From the NCBI RefSeq assembly GCF_000412695.1, contig NC_021499.1, forward strand, positions 5,580,001 through 5,644,000: a stretch of DNA of 64,000 bases, written 5' to 3'. Positions 1 to 9,575 of the stretch are shown piece after piece. The position numbers were made by a program, and so were the translations under genes. The stretch's first letter is position 1. Every line of letters starts with the position of its first letter. The stretch comes from Pseudomonas resinovorans NBRC 106553 (GTDB taxonomy: Bacteria > Pseudomonadota > Gammaproteobacteria > Pseudomonadales > Pseudomonadaceae). The notes under the pieces were generated by a model that saw only the letters and a program-made list of their open reading frames with translations, did no database searches and was not told the origin of the DNA.

Positions 1-2717
1 ACCGCGAAGGGCACGGCGGTGACCACCGCGATGGGCAGAGTCCAGCGTTCGTACTGGGCGGCGAGGATCAGGAACACCATGATCAGGCCGAAGACGAACG
101 CAGTACTGCCGGAACCGTGGGTGGCCAGTTCCTGGTAGGCCGAGCCGATCCAGCCGAGGGTGTAGTCCTCGCCCAGCACCTCGCTGGCCACTTCCTGCAT
201 GGCCGCCAACGCCTGCCCCGAGCTGAAGCCCGGCGCCGGCCCGCCGAGCACCTTGGCCGCCGGGTAGACGTTGAAGCGCGCGTAGGAGTCGGGACCGAGG
301 ATGCGCTCCACCCGCACCAGCGACGACAGCGGCACCAGGTCGTCGCTGGTCGAGCGCACATAGACCTGGCTGAGGTCGTCCGGCTTGCGGCGGAACTCCG
401 GCTCGGACTGCAGGCTCACCTGCCAGGTGCGTCCGTAGAGGGTGAAGTCGTTGACGTAGTAGCTGCCGAAAGTGGCCTGCATGGCGGTGAACACATCGCT
501 GATCGCCACGCCCAGGGCCCGTGCCTTAGTGCGGTCCAGGTCGATGTAGTACTGCGGCACGTTGGCGTTGAAGGTGGTGTTCACCCCCGCCAGCTCGGGG
601 CGCTTGGCCGCCGCCGCGACGAACTTCTGCACCACCTGTTCGAGCTGCTGCACGGTGCCGCCGCTGCGGTCCTGGATGTAGGCCTCGAAACCGCCGGTGG
701 TACTCATGCCGGTGATCGGTGGCGGGTTGAACGACAGCACGATGCCGTCCTTCTGCCCCGCGCCCATGCCCATGAAGGTGCGGGTGAGGTTGCGCGCGTC
801 CAGCTCGGGGGTGGTGCGCTCGCTCCAGTCTTTCAGCGGCACGAAGGACACGCCGGCGTTGCTGCGCGAGCCGAAGGTGAGGATGTCGAAGCCGGCGAAG
901 GTGACCACGTCCTGCACCGCCGGGTGTTTCATCAGCTCCTCGGTGACGGCGCCGGTGACTTGCTCGGTACGGGTGAGCGAGGCGGCCGGCGGCAGGAAGT
1001 AGGCGTTGAGCACGTAGCCCTGGTCCTCGTCCGGCACCAGGGCGCCGGGCACCCGGCCGAAGAGGATCACCAGCAGCCCGATCATCGCGGCGAACACCAG
1101 CACACCCAGCGCCGAGCGCTTGAGGAAGAACTGCACGCCGGCGCCATAGCCGTTGGTGACGCGCTCGAAGAAGCGGTTGAACCAGCGGAAGGGGGCCGCC
1201 GGCTCGCCGTGGGTCGGTTTGAGCATCAGGGCGCAGAGGGCCGGCGACAGGGTCAGGGCGACGATGCCGGAAATCACCACCGAGACCGCGATGGTGATCG
1301 CGAACTGCTGGTACATCTGCCCTGCCAGGCCGCCGAGGAAGCCCACCGGGATGAACACCGCGCAGAGCACCAGGACGATGGCGATGATCGGCCCGGTCAC
1401 CTCTTCCATGGCCTCGATGGCCGCCTCGCGCGGGCCGATCTTCTTGGTCGCCATCACCCGTTCGACGTTCTCGATCACCACGATGGCGTCGTCCACCACT
1501 ATGCCGATGGCCAGCACCATGCCGAACAGGGTCAGCAGGTTGATGGAGAAGCCGAGCATGTACATGCCGGCGAAGGTGCCCACCAGCGACACCGGGATGG
1601 CCAGCACGGGGATCAGCGTGGCGCGCCAGTTCTGCAGGAAGATGTAGACCACCAGCACCACCAGCAGCAGGGCCTCGAAGAAGGTGTGGATCACCTCCTC
1701 GATGGAGACCTTGACGAACTTGGTGGTGTCGTAGGGGATCTTGTAGGCGATGCCCTCGGGGAAGCGCTTGGCCAGCCGGTCCATGGTCTCGATCACCGCA
1801 TCGGCGGTATCCAGGGCGTTGGCGCCCGGCTGCAGGTAGATACCGAAGGCGGCGTTCTGCTGGCCGTTCAACGAGGTCATCAGGGAGTAGTCCTGGGCGC
1901 CCAGCTCAACCCGCGCCACGTCCTTGAGCAGCAGGCTGGCGCCGGTGGCGTCGGAGCGCAGGATGACGTTCTCGAACTCCTTGGGATCGGTGAAGCGGCC
2001 CTGGGTGGTCACCGTGTAGGTGAAGTCCTGGGGCTGGTTCAGCGGCTGCTGGCCGAAGCTGCCGGCGGCGAACTGGGAGTTCTGCTCGCGGATGGCGCTG
2101 ACCACATCGCTGGGGGTGAGGTCGTACTGCGCCAGCTTGTCCGGACGCAGCCAGATGCGCATGGAGTAGTCCTTGGAGCCGAACTGGCTGGCGTCGCCCA
2201 CACCGGGGATGCGCTTGAGCTCGTCGATCACGTTGATCAACGCGTAGTTGCTGATGAAGATCGGGTCGCGGGAGTTGTCCGGCGAGAACAGCGTGACCAC
2301 CTGGAGGATGTCGGAGGATTTCTTCTCCACCTTCACCCCTTGCCGGCGCACCTCTTCCGGCAGCTTGGCCAACGCCGCCTGGACCTTGTTGTTGACGTCG
2401 ATGGTGGCCTGGTCGGGGTCGGTGCCCACCTCGAAGTACACGGTCAGGTTCATGACACCGCTGCTGTCGGAGTTGGACAGCTGGTAGATCATGCCCTCCA
2501 CGCCGTTGATTTCCTGTTCCAGGGGCGCGGCCACGGTTTCGGCGATCACCTGGGAGCTGGCGCCGGGGTAGACGGCGCTCACCGCCACCTGCGGCGGGAG
2601 GATTTCCGGGTACTGGGCAATAGGCAATGCACGCATGGCGGACAAGCCGGCGAGCACCACGACTATGGAGATGACCGCGGCGAAGACGGGTCTGTCGATA
2701 AAGAAGCGCGAGATCAC
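1..2717 (-). CDS. RND multidrug efflux permease (AcrB/MexB family), 3' end cut by window edge
   Basis: This is the inner-membrane proton/drug antiporter of a tripartite RND pump. About 905 of the roughly 1,050 residues usual for the family are visible; the C-terminus lies beyond the left edge. The N-terminus reads [15 protein letters not shown], typical of RND permeases. The paired aspartates of the proton relay are seen as [10 protein letters not shown], at about residues 409-410. I chose the GTG at 2717 because an AGGAG ribosome site lies just upstream, inside the end of the preceding adaptor gene, and no in-frame ATG fits the family start. The outer-membrane partner is not in view. The exact subfamily is uncertain. 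Substrates are inferred to be drugs or solvents. Confidence 0.93.
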   Translation of the reverse strand, partial: MISRFFIDRPVFAAVISIVVVLAGLSAMRALPIAQYPEILPPQVAVSAVYPGASSQVIAETVAAPLEQEINGVEGMIYQLSNSDSSGVMNLTVYFEVGTDPDQATIDVNNKVQAALAKLPEEVRRQGVKVEKKSSDILQVVTLFSPDNSRDPIFISNYALINVIDELKRIPGVGDASQFGSKDYSMRIWLRPDKLAQYDLTPSDVVSAIREQNSQFAAGSFGQQPLNQPQDFTYTVTTQGRFTDPKEFENVILRSDATGASLLLKDVARVELGAQDYSLMTSLNGQQNAAFGIYLQPGANALDTADAVIETMDRLAKRFPEGIAYKIPYDTTKFVKVSIEEVIHTFFEALLLVVLVVYIFLQNWRATLIPVLAIPVSLVGTFAGMYMLGFSINLLTLFGMVLAIGIVVDDAIVVIENVERVMATKKIGPREAAIEAMEEVTGPIIAIVLVLCAVFIPVGFLGGLAGQMYQQFAITIAVSVVISGIVALTLSPALCALMLKPTHGEPAAPFRWFNRFFERVTNGYGAGVQFFLKRSALGVLVFAAMIGLLVILFGRVPGALVPDEDQGYVLNAYFLPPAASLTRTEQVTGAVTEELMKHPAVQDVVTFAGFDILTFGSRSNAGVSFVPLKDWSERTTPELDARNLTRTFMGMGAGQKDGIVLSFNPPPITGMSTTGGFEAYIQDRSGGTVQQLEQVVQKFVAAAAKRPELAGVNTTFNANVPQYYIDLDRTKARALGVAISDVFTAMQATFGSYYVNDFTLYGRTWQVSLQSEPEFRRKPDDLSQVYVRSTSDDLVPLSSLVRVERILGPDSYARFNVYPAAKVLGGPAPGFSSGQALAAMQEVASEVLGEDYTLGWIGSAYQELATHGSGSTAFVFGLIMVFLILAAQYERWTLPIAVVTAVPFA

Positions 2718-2731
2718 GGCGTGCGCTCCTG

Positions 2732-3895
2732 TCAGGACTGCTTGGCGGCGGATTCAGCGGGGGCCTTGGCCTCCACCGCTTTCACCGGCGAGTCGGGCCG
2801 TACCTTGGGCAGGCCGTCGACTATTACCCGGTCGCCAGCGCTGATGCCGGACTCGATCACCCAGCGGCCGTCCCGCGTGTCGCCGGTCTTCACCTGGCGC
2901 ACCCGCGCCATGCCGTCCTTGTCCACCACGTAGACGAAGGTGCCGCGCGGCCCCTGGGCCAGGGCTCGCTCCGGCACGGTGATGGCGTCCGGGCGGGTGA
3001 AGCCCTTCACCAGCACCCGCATGAACATGCCGGGCAACAACTTCTGCTCCGGGTTGGGCACCACGGCCCGCGCGCTGACGGTACCGGTACCGGTATTGAC
3101 GAAGCTGTCGGTGAAATCCACCCGGCCGGCCAGCGGGTAGCTGGAGCCGTCGCCGAACTTCAGTTCGGCGCTGAGCAGGCCGTCCGGCGGCAGTTGGATC
3201 TTGCCGCTCTTGACGCCTTCGCGCATGCGCTCGGCCTCGGTATCCGGGTAGGCGAAGTTGACGTAGAGGGGATCGAGCTGGGTGAGCTGGGTGAGCAGGC
3301 TGCCGTTGGGATCGTTGGCCACGATCAGGCTGCCTTCGGAGCGGGTCTCCTTGCTGGTCATGCCGGAAATGGGCGCTTCCACCGTGGTGTAGTCGAGGTC
3401 GATCTGCCGGGCCTTCACCTCGGCCTGGGCGGCCTCGACGTTGGCCTTGCTCTGTTCGAAATTGGAAATGGCGTTGTCCAGCTCGCTCTCACTGGCGTAG
3501 CCCTTCTTCTGCAGCTCGCGGGTCCGCTTGAGGTCGCGCTCGGTCTGCCGGTAGCGCGCCTGCTCCTGGGCCAGGGCACCCTTGGCCCGCGCCAGGGCGG
3601 CCTCGTAGGTACGCGGGTCGATGCGGAACAGCACCTGGCCCGCCTTGACCCGGCTGCCTTCGGTGTAGGTGCGCTGCTGGAGGATGCCGCTGACCTGGGC
3701 CCGTACCTCCACCTCGCGGTAGCCTGCCGTGCGCCCGGCATACTCCAGCACCAGCGGCAGCGGGCCCGACTTGGCCACTTCCACCAGCACCTCGGGGGCC
3801 GGTGGGGCGCCGTCGGCGGCATGGACCATGCCGACGAAAAGGGCGCTTGTGACGCAAAGCACAAGATTGAAGGGAAGGCGGCGAGCAAACGGCAT
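2732..3895 (-). CDS. RND efflux periplasmic adaptor (membrane fusion protein)
   Basis: This periplasmic adaptor links the RND permease to an outer-membrane channel. The 387-residue protein has a cleavable signal peptide ending near MVHA, and a barrel-sandwich/lipoyl half-motif ([19 protein letters not shown]). A coiled-coil hairpin follows at about residues 95-165, then the second lipoyl half (TTVEAPISG) and a beta-barrel. There is no lipobox cysteine, unlike MexA/AcrA, so it is probably a soluble periplasmic protein rather than a lipoprotein. The stop lies 14 bp upstream of the permease GTG, so the two genes form an operon. It is transcribed divergently from the TetR regulator and is probably repressed by it. 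Confidence 0.93.
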   Translation of the reverse strand: MPFARRLPFNLVLCVTSALFVGMVHAADGAPPAPEVLVEVAKSGPLPLVLEYAGRTAGYREVEVRAQVSGILQQRTYTEGSRVKAGQVLFRIDPRTYEAALARAKGALAQEQARYRQTERDLKRTRELQKKGYASESELDNAISNFEQSKANVEAAQAEVKARQIDLDYTTVEAPISGMTSKETRSEGSLIVANDPNGSLLTQLTQLDPLYVNFAYPDTEAERMREGVKSGKIQLPPDGLLSAELKFGDGSSYPLAGRVDFTDSFVNTGTGTVSARAVVPNPEQKLLPGMFMRVLVKGFTRPDAITVPERALAQGPRGTFVYVVDKDGMARVRQVKTGDTRDGRWVIESGISAGDRVIVDGLPKVRPDSPVKAVEAKAPAESAAKQS

Positions 3896-3944
3896 AAGGT
3901 GTCTCCATACGGTGCCGAGTCGGCAAACGAAGCAGGCGCTGAGC

Positions 3945-3970
3945 TATACATTCATTTGTGTGTGTAAACG
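3945..3970. promoter_or_regulatory. Candidate TetR (TtgR/NalD-type) operator between pump and regulator
   Basis: The 147-bp divergent interval contains an imperfect palindrome with TACA at 3947-3950 and TGTA at 3963-3966. Read on the minus strand it is GTTTACAC followed by ATGAATGTA. From memory this resembles the TtgR operator of Pseudomonas putida (TTTACA, about 7 bp, ATGAATGTA). It is well placed to repress both divergent genes. Binding is inferred. Confidence 0.5.
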
Positions 3971-4042
3971 GCTGTGTACCCTGGAAAATCGGTACACTCC
4001 GTCCCCCAAACAAGAAGCCTAGTCAGAATTGGCCTAACTGCT

Positions 4043-4663
4043 ATGCGCAGAACCAAAGAAGAAGCAGAGAAAACCCGCATCGCCATCCTCGACGCTGCCG
4101 AGCACCTGTTCCTGGAGAGCGGGGTGGCACGCACGTCGCTGGAACAGATCGCCCGCGCCGCCGGGGTGACCCGTGGTGCCGTGTACTGGCATTTCCAGAA
4201 CAAGGCGCACCTGTTCAACGAAATGCTGAGCCAGATACGCCTGCCCCCGGAGCAGATGATCGAGCGTCTGTACGGCTGCAACGGCCAGGACCCGATGCTG
4301 TCGCTACGCGACCTGTGCCTGGACGCCGTGGTCAACCTGGCGAAGGATGCCCAGCGCCAGCGCATCTTCACCATCCTGCTGCACCGCTGCGAATTCACCG
4401 AGGAACTGCGCGAGGCCGAAGAGCGCCACTACGCCTTCGTCGACCAGTTCATCCAGCTCTCCCACGACCTGTTCGACCGCCCCACCTGCCGCGAGCGCCT
4501 GCGCCCGGGCATCACGCCGTTGCTGGCGTCCCGGGCGGTGCATGGCTTGCTGGTGGGACTGTTCAGTGACTGGACCCGCGACCCGAAGCTGTTCGACCCG
4601 CTGACCGACTCCGAGCCCATGCTGGACGCGATGTTCCGTGGGCTGGTGAAGGATTGGGATTGA
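4043..4663 (+). CDS. TetR-family repressor, NalD/TtgR-like
   Basis: This is a probable ligand-responsive repressor of the divergent efflux operon. The 206-residue protein opens MRRTKEEAEKTR and carries a TetR helix-turn-helix (TSLEQIARAAGVTRGAVYWHF, about residues 30-50). The HFQNKAHLFNEML segment and the following ligand-binding domain resemble P. aeruginosa NalD closely, as I recall that sequence. A GTG at 3974 in the same frame would add 23 residues, but it lies inside the operator region, so I chose the ATG at 4043. The downstream neighbour copZ is convergent. Which pump it controls, and which ligand it senses, are inferred from position and family only. Confidence 0.9.
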   Translation: MRRTKEEAEKTRIAILDAAEHLFLESGVARTSLEQIARAAGVTRGAVYWHFQNKAHLFNEMLSQIRLPPEQMIERLYGCNGQDPMLSLRDLCLDAVVNLAKDAQRQRIFTILLHRCEFTEELREAEERHYAFVDQFIQLSHDLFDRPTCRERLRPGITPLLASRAVHGLLVGLFSDWTRDPKLFDPLTDSEPMLDAMFRGLVKDWD

Positions 4664-4671
4664 TTGCAGAA

Positions 4672-4740
4672 GCGAGTTCGTTCGCGATCTGGAACAACGG
4701 GCCGCTGCGCGGCCCTTCGCGAATGAATTCGCTCCTACAG
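4672..4740. repeat. Pseudomonas REP-like palindrome
   Basis: The interval between the TetR gene and copZ contains a GC-rich hairpin (GGGCCGC 4699-4705, GCGGCCC 4709-4715). Next to it is GCGAATGAATTCGCTCCTACAG, which also occurs in closely related form near 10611 and 29194. It has the look of a dispersed REP-type element and may also help end the convergent transcripts. Confidence 0.6.
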
Positions 4741-4769
4741 GGAGCTGCCCGTGCCGAGTGGGTAAATGT

Positions 4770-4967
4770 TTACGCGGCTTCGGCCGGGTAGCCTTCGTCA
4801 CGAATCGCGGTGAGCACCTGCTCTTCAGCCAGCCGGCTGGCCACCCGCACTTCGCCGGCCGCCAGGTCGACCTGCACCTCGGCGGCCTGGTCCAGCGCCT
4901 GCACGGCCTGGGTGATGGCGCGGACGCAATGTCCGCAGGACATGCCTTGAACCTTGAATACCTGCAT
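4770..4967 (-). CDS. copZ: Copper chaperone CopZ (HMA domain)
   Basis: This is a cytosolic Cu(I) carrier that hands copper to the CopA ATPase. The 65-residue protein is a single heavy-metal-associated domain with the metal site GMSCGHC near residues 8-14 and a short ferredoxin-like fold. It is transcribed away from the secreted protein and copA. A MerR-family (CueR-type) promoter lies directly upstream, so copper induction is likely. Length and motif fit the family well. Confidence 0.93.
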   Translation of the reverse strand: MQVFKVQGMSCGHCVRAITQAVQALDQAAEVQVDLAAGEVRVASRLAEEQVLTAIRDEGYPAEAA

Positions 4968-4996
4968 GGTGGTTCTCCTGTCTTGAGCCTGTGGAC

Positions 4997-5027
4997 AGTT
5001 TCATCCTTGCCACGATGGCAAGGTCAA
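4997..5027 (-). promoter_or_regulatory. CueR-type promoter/operator for copZ
   Basis: A perfect inverted repeat (CCTTGCC 5005-5011, GGCAAGG 5017-5023) sits in a minus-strand promoter. The -35 is TTGACC (5027-5022), and the over-long 19-bp spacer leads to a poor -10 around 5002-4997. Long spacing filled by a CCTT...AAGG dyad is the hallmark of MerR/CueR-activated promoters. Confidence 0.8.
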
Positions 5028-5071
5028 GGGGCGTTCTACACTTGAGCTGTCGCCCGCAGAGGACCTGCGCC

Positions 5072-5440
5072 ATGAACCGCGTCATCGCCCTTCTCACCCT
5101 CCTCGCCCTGCCCTGGCAGGCCCCGGCCCAGTCGGCGCTGGACTACGCCGTGCTGATCGTTTCCCGTGAGCGCCTGGAGCTCGCCACCGCCTGTGACGTC
5201 GGCCTCTACCTGGACGACCAGTTGGCCGCGCGCCTGGTCCAGGGCCAGCTCTTCTCCTTCAACCTGCCGCCGGGGCCGCTGTCGATCCGCCTCGGCTTGC
5301 TCGGCCCCGGACCCTGCCGGCCGGGCATCGAACAGCTGCGCCAGCAGGCGATCACCCTGCGCGCCGGCGAAGTGCGCAAATTCCGCCTGGCGCAGAGCAC
5401 CGAAGGGCTCTACCTGATACCGACCAACGCCTTCCAGTGA
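5072..5440 (+). CDS. Small secreted protein in the copper cluster, function unknown
   Basis: The 122-residue protein starts MNRVIALLTLLALPWQAPAQ, a clear Sec signal peptide, so the mature protein of about 103 residues is periplasmic. Two cysteines remain in the mature part (TACDVGLY and GPCRPG), which could form a disulfide or bind metal. I do not recognise a domain. It lies between copZ and copA, each of which has its own CueR-type operator, and its frame ends just before the copA promoter. A role in copper handling is only suggested by position. A longer frame from 4991 exists but lacks a signal peptide at its start. Confidence 0.75.
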   Translation: MNRVIALLTLLALPWQAPAQSALDYAVLIVSRERLELATACDVGLYLDDQLAARLVQGQLFSFNLPPGPLSIRLGLLGPGPCRPGIEQLRQQAITLRAGEVRKFRLAQSTEGLYLIPTNAFQ

Positions 5441-5445
5441 AGGCC

Positions 5446-5476
5446 TTGACCTTGCCATCGGGTCAAGGTTGATCCT
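5446..5476 (+). promoter_or_regulatory. CueR-type promoter/operator for copA
   Basis: TTGACC (5446-5451) acts as the -35. The dyad ACCTTG (5449-5454) / CAAGGT (5464-5469) fills a 19-bp spacer, and GATCCT (5471-5476) is the likely -10. The architecture matches that upstream of copZ and of MerR-family copper promoters in general. The copA start is 27 bp downstream. Confidence 0.82.
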
Positions 5477-5502
5477 AGCCTCACGCCAAGGAGGATCAAC
5501 CC

Positions 5503-7887
5503 ATGAGCAACCCCATCGCATTCGACCTGCCCATCGCCGGGATGACCTGCGCCAGTTGCGCTGGCCGAGTGGAGCGCGCCCTGAGCAAGGTGCCGGGTGT
5601 ACAGGCCGCCAGCGTCAACCTCGCCACCGAGCAGGCCCGCGTCCAGGCCCCCGGCGACAGCCTGCCGGCCCTGGTGGCGGCGGTGCAGGCAGCGGGCTAC
5701 GAGGTACCGGCCCAGCGCCTGGAGCTGGCCATCGGCGGCATGACCTGCGCCAGTTGCGTCGGCCGAGTCGAGCGCGCCCTGGGCAAGCTGCCGGAGGTGG
5801 CCGGGGTGACGGTGAACCTGGCCACCGAACGCGCCCACCTGCAGTTGTTCGGTGAAGCCGACACCTCGCGGCTGATCCAGGCGGTGGAGGCCGCCGGCTA
5901 CTCCGCCAGCCTGATAGACGAGAGCAAGCCACCGCTGGACGACGCCCAGGCACGCCTGCGTCGCGAGCGCTGGGCGGTCTTGCTGGCCCTGGTCCTGGCC
6001 ACGCCGCTGGTACTGCCGATGCTGCTGGAACCCTTCGGCCTGCACTGGATGCTGCCGGCCTGGGCGCAGTTCGCCCTGGCCACGCCGGTGCAGTTCATCC
6101 TCGGCGCGCGCTTCTATCGCGCGGCCTGGAAAGCCGTGAAGGCCGGCGCCGGCAACATGGACCTGCTGGTGGCCATCGGCACCAGTGCGGGCTACGGCCT
6201 GAGCCTCTACCAATGGTGGGCCGCGCACCCCGGCCACATGCCGCACCTGTATTTCGAAGCCTCGGCGGTGGTGATCGCACTGGTGCTGCTGGGCAAGTAC
6301 CTGGAAAGCCGCGCCAAGCGCCAGACCAGCGCCGCCATCCGCGCCCTGGAAGCATTGCGCCCGGAACACGCCACCCGCCTGCGGGACGGCCAGGAGCAGG
6401 TCGTCGCCATCGCCGCCCTGCAACTGGGCGACCTGCTGGTGGTGAAACCCGGTGAACGCTTCCCCGCCGATGGCGAGGTGAGCGACGGCCAGAGCCACGC
6501 CGACGAAGCCCTGATCAGCGGTGAAAGCCTGCCGGTGCCCAAGCAGCCCGGCGACCGCGTCACCGCTGGCGCCATCAATGGCGAAGGCCGGCTGTTGGTG
6601 CGCACCACGGCCCTGGGCGGGGAAACCGTCCTGGCGCGGATCATCCGCCTGGTGGAAGACGCCCAGGCGGCCAAGGCGCCGATCCAGAAGCTGGTGGACC
6701 GGGTCAGCCAGGTGTTCGTCCCGGCGGTGCTGCTGATCGCCTTCGCCACCCTGGTGGGTTGGCTCCTGGCCGGCGCGGGCATCGAAACCGCGCTGATCAA
6801 CGCCGTGGCCGTGCTGGTCATCGCCTGCCCTTGCGCCCTCGGCCTGGCCACCCCCACCGCCATCATGGCCGGCACCGGCGTTGCCGCGCGCCACGGCATC
6901 CTGATCAAGGACGCCGAAGCGCTGGAGGTGGCCCACGCTGTCCAGGCCGTGGCCTTCGACAAGACCGGCACCCTCACCTCCGGCAGCCCGCGCATCGCCC
7001 ACCTGGCGACCACCGACGGCGACGAGGCTCCCCTGCTGCAACTGGCCGGCGCCCTGCAACGCGGTAGCGAACACCCGCTGGCCAAGGCGGTGCTGGATGC
7101 CTGCGCCGAGCGTGGCCTCGAGGCGCCCGCCGTGGACGCCAGCCAGGCCCTGGCCGGGCGCGGCATCCAGGGCCGGGTGGACGGCCGCCTGCTGGCCCTG
7201 GGCAACCGCCGCCTGCTGGACGAGCAGGGGCTGCCGCCCGGTGATCTGGCCGCGAGCGCCAAGGAGTGGGAGGCCGAAGGCCGCACCCTGTCCTGGCTGC
7301 TGGAACTGGAGCCGCAGCGGCGCGTAATCGGCCTGTTCGCCTTCGGCGACACGCTCAAGGAAGGTGCCGCGGAGGCCGTGGCGACCCTGCGCGCACGGGA
7401 TATCCACAGCCACCTGATCACCGGCGACAACCGGGGCAGCGCGCGGGTGGTGGCCGAGGCCCTGGGTATCGAGTCGGTGCATGCCGAGGTGCTGCCGGCG
7501 GACAAGGCCGCCGAGGTCGCCGCGCTCAAGGCCGGCGGCGCCGTGGTGGCCATGGTCGGCGACGGCATCAACGACGCCCCCGCCCTGGCCGCCGCCGATG
7601 TCGGCATCGCCATGGGCGGAGGCACCGACGTGGCCATGCACGCCGCCGGCATCACCCTGATGCGTGGTGACCCGCGCCTGGTGCCGGCGGCCCTGGATAT
7701 CTCCCGTCGCACCTACGCGAAGATCCGCCAGAACCTGTTCTGGGCCTTTATCTACAACCTGATCGGCATTCCCCTGGCCGCCGCCGGCCTGCTCAACCCC
7801 GTGGTGGCGGGTGCGGCCATGGCCCTGTCGAGCGTCAGCGTGGTGAGCAACGCGCTGCTGCTGAAAACCTGGAAGCCGGAAGAATGA
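5503..7887 (+). CDS. copA: Cu(I)-exporting P1B-type ATPase CopA
   Basis: This inner-membrane pump exports cytosolic Cu(I) at the expense of ATP. The 794-residue protein has two N-terminal heavy-metal-associated domains (CxxC at C16/C19 and C82/C85). The transmembrane metal site CPC is at 442-444, the phosphorylated aspartate is in DKTGT (D486), the P1B-specific HP is at about 524, and the hinge motif GDGINDAP starts near 687. All catalytic residues are intact. The start has an AAGGAGG site. It is followed 10 bp later by cueR, so activator and pump are co-transcribed from a CueR-controlled promoter. Confidence 0.97.
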   Translation: MSNPIAFDLPIAGMTCASCAGRVERALSKVPGVQAASVNLATEQARVQAPGDSLPALVAAVQAAGYEVPAQRLELAIGGMTCASCVGRVERALGKLPEVAGVTVNLATERAHLQLFGEADTSRLIQAVEAAGYSASLIDESKPPLDDAQARLRRERWAVLLALVLATPLVLPMLLEPFGLHWMLPAWAQFALATPVQFILGARFYRAAWKAVKAGAGNMDLLVAIGTSAGYGLSLYQWWAAHPGHMPHLYFEASAVVIALVLLGKYLESRAKRQTSAAIRALEALRPEHATRLRDGQEQVVAIAALQLGDLLVVKPGERFPADGEVSDGQSHADEALISGESLPVPKQPGDRVTAGAINGEGRLLVRTTALGGETVLARIIRLVEDAQAAKAPIQKLVDRVSQVFVPAVLLIAFATLVGWLLAGAGIETALINAVAVLVIACPCALGLATPTAIMAGTGVAARHGILIKDAEALEVAHAVQAVAFDKTGTLTSGSPRIAHLATTDGDEAPLLQLAGALQRGSEHPLAKAVLDACAERGLEAPAVDASQALAGRGIQGRVDGRLLALGNRRLLDEQGLPPGDLAASAKEWEAEGRTLSWLLELEPQRRVIGLFAFGDTLKEGAAEAVATLRARDIHSHLITGDNRGSARVVAEALGIESVHAEVLPADKAAEVAALKAGGAVVAMVGDGINDAPALAAADVGIAMGGGTDVAMHAAGITLMRGDPRLVPAALDISRRTYAKIRQNLFWAFIYNLIGIPLAAAGLLNPVVAGAAMALSSVSVVSNALLLKTWKPEE

Positions 7888-7897
7888 GGACCACCCC

Positions 7898-8299
7898 ATG
7901 AACATCGGCCAAGCCGCGAAGCAAAGCGGGCTGACCGCGAAGATGATCCGCTACTACGAAAGCATCGGCCTGCTGCCGGCGGCCGGTCGTAGCGACAGCG
8001 GCTACCGCCAGTACAGCAGCCAGGACCTGCACACCCTGGCCTTTATCAAGCGCTCGCGGGACCTGGGTTTCTCCCTCGAGGAAGTGGGCCGGTTGCTTGA
8101 GCTCTGGCAGGATCGCCAGCGCGCCAGCGCCGACGTGAAGTCCCTGGCCCGCGACCATATCGAAGCGCTGAACCGCAAGATCGCCGAGCTCGCCGGCCTG
8201 CGCGACACCCTCCAGGAACTGGTGGAGCACTGCCAGGGCGACCACCGCCCCGACTGCCCGATCCTCAAGGACCTGGAGTCAGGCGGCTGCTGCCACTGA
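7898..8299 (+). CDS. cueR: MerR-family copper regulator CueR
   Basis: This Cu(I)-sensing activator twists over-spaced promoters such as those of copZ and copA. The 133-residue protein has an N-terminal winged helix (MNIGQAAKQSGLTAKMIRYYE), a long dimerisation helix, and the metal-binding loop CQGDHRPDC. Its cysteines fall at 112 and 120, the positions used in Escherichia coli CueR. An extra CCH ends the protein. The last 35 bp overlap the convergent exporter gene on the other strand. Confidence 0.95.
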   Translation: MNIGQAAKQSGLTAKMIRYYESIGLLPAAGRSDSGYRQYSSQDLHTLAFIKRSRDLGFSLEEVGRLLELWQDRQRASADVKSLARDHIEALNRKIAELAGLRDTLQELVEHCQGDHRPDCPILKDLESGGCCH

Positions 8300-9167
8300 A
8301 GACGCGGTCGAGCGCGCTTTTGGGCAGCACGGTGATGACCAGGCCGACGAACACCAGCACGCAGGCCATCCAGCCTGCCGCGCTGAGTTCTTCGCCCAGC
8401 AGCAACCAGCCGGACAACAGGCCGGAAACCGGCACGGCCAGGGCAAAGGGCGTCACCAGGCTGGCCGGGTAGCGCTGCAACAGGAAGCTCCACAGCCCGA
8501 ACCCTACCGTGGTGGCGAGGAAGGCGATGTAGAGCAGCGCGCCGATGCCGCCCCAGCTCGGTTGGCTCAGGGCGCTGGCGATGGCTTCAGGCCCCTCGAA
8601 GACGTAGGACAGCGCCAGCAGGGGCAGCGGCGGGACCAGGCTGACCCAGCAGATCAGCCGCAGCATGTCGCTGGCGCCGCTGCGCTTGGTGGCGATATTG
8701 GCAAAGGCCCAGGCCAGCGCGGCGGCGATCACCAGCATGAAGGCCAGCAGGCTGTCCCCCAGGGGCCGGCCGAGGCCGATCAGCACCAGCCCGGAAGCCG
8801 CCAGCAGCAACCCCACCAGCCCCCGCCGGCTCGGCCGCTCGCCGAGGAACAGGGCGGCGATCAGGATGGTGAAGAACACCTGGCTCTGCAGCACCAGCGA
8901 CGACAACCCCGCCGGCATCCCCAGGTGCATGCCGACGAACAGCAGCCCGAACTTCACCACGCCCAGCAGCAGGCCGATCTGCACGATGCGCCAGAACGGC
9001 GCCGGCATCGGCCCGCGCAGGAACAGCAGCGGCAACGCCGCCAGGGCGAAGCGCAGGGCGCAGAACAGCAGGGGCGGGAAGTCCTCCAGGCCGACCTTGA
9101 TCACGACGAAATTCACGCCCCAGATCAGGGTGACCAGCAGGGCCAGGAGAATGTGCGCAAGCGGCAT
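8265..9167 (-). CDS. eamA: EamA-family exporter (O-acetylserine/cysteine exporter type)
   Basis: This is an inner-membrane drug/metabolite transporter with ten predicted membrane helices in two EamA repeats, 300 residues long. It resembles E. coli EamA through most of its length (for example LIWGVNFVVIKVGLEDFPPL and MPAGLSSLVLQSQVFFTI). That protein exports cysteine-pathway metabolites. I chose the ATG at 9167, which has GGAG about 9 bp upstream, over a GTG at 9194. The 3' end overlaps cueR tail to tail. A TGTAT/ATACA dyad lies upstream at 9218-9229 and may be an operator. Substrate assignment is by similarity only. Confidence 0.85.
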   Translation of the reverse strand: MPLAHILLALLVTLIWGVNFVVIKVGLEDFPPLLFCALRFALAALPLLFLRGPMPAPFWRIVQIGLLLGVVKFGLLFVGMHLGMPAGLSSLVLQSQVFFTILIAALFLGERPSRRGLVGLLLAASGLVLIGLGRPLGDSLLAFMLVIAAALAWAFANIATKRSGASDMLRLICWVSLVPPLPLLALSYVFEGPEAIASALSQPSWGGIGALLYIAFLATTVGFGLWSFLLQRYPASLVTPFALAVPVSGLLSGWLLLGEELSAAGWMACVLVFVGLVITVLPKSALDRVFSGSSRLTPGP

Positions 9168-9310
9168 GGCGGCGGACTCCGGAAAGATCGCCACACGCTA
9201 GCAGCCGGAGGCGGAAATGTATGGATACAGATGGCGGGGAAAACTGTGAAGGTTGTATGGCCTATCCCGAAGGGCGCGGGTGACTCTCGCCGGCAGGCAC
9301 GAAGCAGACT

Positions 9311-9394
9311 GTAGGATGGGTCGGGCGGCGTTCCGCGAGCCGGCGATACCCATCACTCCGGACAGCATGGGTATCGCTTCGCTCAACCCATCCT
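9311..9394. repeat. Intergenic palindrome interrupted by the IS110 element
   Basis: The repeat starts GTAGGATGGG (9311-9320) and should end CCCATCCTAC, as the intact sibling at 14783-14854 does. Here it stops at CCCATCCT (9387-9394), and the missing AC follows the insertion element at 10593. An internal GATACCCAT / ATGGGTATC dyad is shared with the sibling. This identifies the exact insertion point. Confidence 0.85.
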
Positions 9395-9399
9395 TGTAT

Positions 9400-9575
9400 C
9401 TCTCCAGGGCAATGAGGTTAGCTACCTTGATGCCCAAGGCCGGGAAAGCCGTTCCCATCCTGAGAGCCTGACTCTGTTTCGTAGATTGTGCTCCCGGCCC
9501 ACTTCTCCAACTCCTGAATGGTATCCAAGCCCCTCCAGCGGAGTGAGGCTGTATGAACAAGGCAAGGATCGAGAG
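9400..9575 (+). ncRNA. Bridge RNA of the IS110 element, with target and donor guides
   Basis: The region folds as expected for an IS110 bridge RNA. A 5' hairpin pairs GGGCA 9407-9411 with TGCCC 9431-9435. A stem (GGCCGGG 9438-9444 with CCCGGCC 9493-9499) encloses the target loop, and a second loop lies before the gene. In the target loop, CCCATCCT (9454-9461) equals the left target at 9387-9394. TTCGTAG (9478-9484) is the reverse complement of the right target CTACGAA at 10591-10597. In the donor loop, ATGGTATC (9518-9525) equals the right element end at 10584-10591. ACAAG (9557-9561) is the reverse complement of CTTGT at the left junction. Exact RNA ends are not known. Confidence 0.82.

Noticed and set aside
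117..2933. A 938-codon open frame on the plus strand
   Set aside because: It lies opposite the RND permease and adaptor, is His/Gly/Ala-rich without any domain, and is a typical GC-rich antisense frame.
5410..7905. An 831-codon minus-strand frame
   Set aside because: It is antisense to copA, which has all P1B-ATPase motifs.
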